Part shown: positions 28,774-30,453 of the stretch, in pieces | How the letters are laid out: each line of letters starts with the position of its first letter | Numbering within the stretch: the first letter of the stretch is position 1 | Position numbers and translations under genes: made by a program | Notes under the pieces: generated by a model | Database searches by the model: none | The model's input: only the letters and a program-made list of their open reading frames with translations | Told to the model about the DNA's origin: nothing | Source: Bacillota bacterium | GTDB taxonomy: Bacteria > Bacillota > Clostridia > Oscillospirales > Ruminococcaceae | Reading direction: 5' to 3' | Length of the DNA stretch: 30,453 nucleotides | NCBI GenBank assembly: GCA_023396225.1 | Contig: JAEWWT010000003.1 | Span: 1 to 30,453 of the forward strand

Positions 28774-28808
28774 TAAAAACACCGCCCAACCCAAAAAGGA
28801 TTGAGCGG
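28774..28808 (-). terminator. terminator of the lysis operon
   Basis: On the minus strand CCGCTCAATCC pairs with GGGTTGGGCGG (11 pairs, two G-U) around TTTTT, followed by TGTTTTTATTT. It ends leftward lysis-gene transcripts just before the right attP arm. Confidence 0.8.
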
Positions 28809-28818
28809 CGAAATTATA

Positions 28819-29049
28819 TTATGAAGTTTTCTCGAGATCCTCTATTCTGTGATTAATTACGCTAATTTTTTCCTCAACTACTGGCATTCGCCTTGCAAAG
28901 TTGTTATGCTCCGCAACTTTGTTTTCAAGCTGCTGTAGTCTGTAATTAGTAAGTTTGGCCGAAACAACAATACCACCCAGAGCACCGCCAGCAGAACCAA
29001 TAATAGTTCCGCCAACTGCAATAAGAGCAACAATTATATCAGTACTCAT
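28819..29049 (-). CDS. holin-associated membrane protein with coiled coil
   Basis: The 76-residue protein has one membrane segment (about residues 5-30, IIVALIAVGGTIIGSAGGALGGIVV) followed by a heptad-rich helix (LQQLENKVAEHNNF, then VEEKISVINHRIEDLEK). This form is common in Clostridia phages next to the holin, comparable in role to XhlA although the order is reversed. It overlaps the holin stop by ATGA. It may help the holin disrupt the membrane. Confidence 0.8.
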   Translation of the reverse strand: MSTDIIVALIAVGGTIIGSAGGALGGIVVSAKLTNYRLQQLENKVAEHNNFARRMPVVEEKISVINHRIEDLEKTS

Positions 29050-29258
29050 TCTTCTTCCTTCCCGGATGCTCCCGCCTTGTCAGCTGCACCCTCTGCAAGC
29101 ATGTAAATAGCAAGTGTGCCCGCTGCTGTGATCATTCCTGTGACCTTTTCCTGCTTGTCTGCATTTGCACCGAAAGCAATCATAACAGAGATTACAACAC
29201 CTGTTGTTGCCGCCCAGAACTTGCGTGATGATAACTTTCTTTTCCAATCAGTTTTCAT
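29046..29258 (-). CDS. holin
   Basis: The 70-residue protein has a basic N-terminus (MKTDWKRKLSSRKFWAA), one clear membrane segment with a possible second (TTGVVISVMIAFGAN, then VTGMITAAGTLAIYMLAEGAADK), and a charged tail (GKEEE). The 'KxSSRKFWAATTGVVISVMIAFG' start is common to clostridial phage holins of this size. It lies between the amidase and a coiled-coil membrane protein, the standard lysis order. A GGAGG site precedes the ATG. Confidence 0.85.
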   Translation of the reverse strand: MKTDWKRKLSSRKFWAATTGVVISVMIAFGANADKQEKVTGMITAAGTLAIYMLAEGAADKAGASGKEEE

Positions 29259-29271
29259 ATGTATTCCTCCA

Positions 29272-30129
29272 CTAAATTTTATTTACGTAATGAGAGCCGA
29301 CATTTATCCATCCGACACCTGATTTTAACATACCCCATGTAGCCGAGCCAACTTTGCACTCTGCAACAATTGTAAATACACCGCCATTTTTTAAAGTCAT
29401 TGCAATAGGATTGTTTACACCTGCATTCTTGCGAACATTGAGAGAGCCGTCAGAACTGTTTATTTTGACCTTGTAAGGCAACTTAGAGTTACCGTTATTA
29501 ATAATTGACACAACGTCAACAGTATTGTTGCGTGTAGGTGTTTCACCATTCATACAAGCTGATACATCACGTTTGAAAGTAACCCATTTAGCAGTAGCAA
29601 TCTTATCAGATTGGTATTTAGTCGGTGACCAACAGAGAGGGCACTGTTTTCCCGTAACATCATAATGCCGGATCAGATCATTGACTGTAAGATGATATTT
29701 TACAAGGAGTTTAGCGCACAGTTCAACTAGAGAAATATACGTTTTATCCGTGAAAATACCATCAGCGAGTGGATGGCAGGTTTCAATTGAGATACTATAA
29801 TCATTAGCTTGATTCGTACACCAAGCTATTTCCTCATCAGGAACGCAACAGATTACTTCGCCTACCAAACCAACAATATAATTTGAAGAAACAGAACGTA
29901 TTCCAATCCTGCTACCATTGAAGGTACGATATGTACCGTCAGGATTTATCCACCATTTACCCGTTGGATCAGGTATCTGGTCTTTTAATCCTTCAAAGTA
30001 ATTGCGGTTTCCAATCGCTGTACTTCCGGGGTTTCCAGTGTAGTGCACAGCTATTTTAGTTGTGGATTTACGCTTTATTCCTGGACGTGACCAAGGGTTA
30101 ACTGTAAGAAGTTTATCCTCTATTTTCAT
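29272..30129 (-). CDS. endolysin: N-acetylmuramoyl-L-alanine amidase with SH3b-like end
   Basis: The 285-residue enzyme has an Amidase_2 domain: IAVHYTGNPGS (zinc His29), YIVGLVGEVICCVPDEEIAWCTN, SISIETCHP (catalytic Glu), RHYDVTGKQCPL (zinc His and Cys). A segment of about 25 residues, DPTGKWWINPDGTYRTFNGSR, appears inserted before the SxNYIVGL strand compared with the usual compact form. The C-terminal part (about 215-285, YKVKINSSDGSLNVRKNAGVN) is an SH3b-like wall-binding domain. It cuts peptidoglycan to release phage. AAGGAGAT precedes the ATG; a hairpin lies just upstream. Confidence 0.93.
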   Translation of the reverse strand: MKIEDKLLTVNPWSRPGIKRKSTTKIAVHYTGNPGSTAIGNRNYFEGLKDQIPDPTGKWWINPDGTYRTFNGSRIGIRSVSSNYIVGLVGEVICCVPDEEIAWCTNQANDYSISIETCHPLADGIFTDKTYISLVELCAKLLVKYHLTVNDLIRHYDVTGKQCPLCWSPTKYQSDKIATAKWVTFKRDVSACMNGETPTRNNTVDVVSIINNGNSKLPYKVKINSSDGSLNVRKNAGVNNPIAMTLKNGGVFTIVAECKVGSATWGMLKSGVGWINVGSHYVNKI

Positions 30130-30152
30130 GTAATCATCTCCTTAAAAAGATT

Positions 30153-30171
30153 GCCCCTCTGAATGAGGGGC
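30153..30171 (-). terminator. hairpin between CD1375-like gene and endolysin
   Basis: GCCCCTC and GAGGGGC (7 pairs, 5-base loop) followed on the minus strand by AATCTTTTTAAG. It could partly end transcripts from the tail genes or tune endolysin expression. Confidence 0.6.
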
Positions 30172-30177
30172 TTTGTC

Positions 30178-30318
30178 TTAACCTGTGATAAGATCTTCAC
30201 AGCCTGCCGCACGAAGTTCATCTGCAACAGCTGCCTTCAAACCCTTTGGCACGTCTGCATATGTAATATCCCCCGCAATAATCTTGTTTGTATAAAGAAT
30301 AGCAAGATAATTAATCAC
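30178..30318 (-). CDS. CD1375-like small phage protein
   Basis: The frame of 46 residues starts with GTG (VINYLAILYTNKIIAGDITY), continues ADVPKGLKAAVADELRAAG and ends EDLITG. The pattern 'NYLAxLYxxxIxxGxxTxxDVPxxLKxxVxxxL' is typical of the CD1375-like proteins found between tail fibre genes and the lysis genes in clostridial phages. A GAGGGGGG ribosome site lies 7 bases before the GTG, supporting the start. Function unknown. Confidence 0.75.
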   Translation of the reverse strand: MINYLAILYTNKIIAGDITYADVPKGLKAAVADELRAAGCEDLITG

Positions 30319-30453
30319 ACTTACACCCCCCTCGTATTATATTAAAGTAGTAGTTTTTAGAGTTCCTCTCCAAGAACTTTAAAAATTTGCTATACTGTAA
30401 TGGATACTGTGGATTGGTTTCACCTCCTACCGCAAGACGGTTTCAGAAAGGCT
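30319..30453. other. right window end, no confident gene
   Basis: On the minus strand there is a small hairpin ACCG/CGGT directly before TAGGAGGTG, an excellent ribosome site, but no normal start codon of a sizeable frame follows. One frame stays open for about 40 codons to the GTG gene without ATG, GTG or TTG near its start. I leave it unassigned. Confidence 0.4.

Noticed and set aside
30319..30453. A small holin-like toxin gene after the strong ribosome site at the right end
   Set aside because: No ATG, GTG or TTG opens a hydrophobic frame at the right distance; the open frame there lacks a start codon and is not membrane-like.

Overview
The window looks like most of the genome of a temperate tailed phage (siphovirus type) of a low-GC Gram-positive host, most likely a gut clostridium of the Ruminococcus/Oscillospira kind. 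This is inferred from AT-rich composition, strong GGAGG ribosome sites, near-consensus sigma-A promoters and a gene set typical of Clostridia phages: Gp15 and Minor_capsid tail genes, DUF2815/DUF2800, a VirE-type primase, family A polymerase, an SNF2 helicase with VRR-NUC, DUF1492 and a CD1375-like peptide. No database search was possible; family names come from recognising the protein sequences.

Nearly everything reads leftward (minus strand). From right to left along transcription: a CD1375-like peptide, amidase, holin and holin partner (30318-28819); the attachment site and its arms (28761-28508); a lysogeny region with plus-strand integrase, Ltp-like superinfection-exclusion protein and Xre repressor, plus a small minus-strand peptide (28501-26253); a regulatory switch with operators (26250-25930); early regulators and small zinc-binding proteins (25932-22359); recombination and replication genes (22351-12553: DUF2800 nuclease, DUF2815 ssDNA-binding protein, DNA polymerase, VirE primase-helicase, iteron-like repeats, VRR-NUC nuclease, SNF2 helicase); a late regulator (12556-12167); an AT-rich two-gene cargo unit (11990-10283); then packaging, head and tail genes (10242-1), ending inside the tape-measure gene at the left edge.

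The attachment site holds only the 3' half of a tRNA-Lys(UUU) gene and has phage DNA on both sides (integrase left, lysis genes right). This fits attP of a circular or unintegrated genome better than an attL or attR junction. The missing tail genes would then lie between the two ends of the window.

Cargo genes stand out. One unit is a DUF6731-like cytosolic protein plus a four-helix membrane protein, with its own promoter and terminator and a homopolymer that splits the first gene into two frames. A second is a plus-strand membrane protein inserted between polymerase and primase with its own promoter. The third is an Ltp-like exclusion protein beside the repressor. These are the best candidates for undescribed anti-phage functions. 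A small peptide read from a consensus promoter with a LexA-like box, antisense to the repressor, is a candidate induction element.
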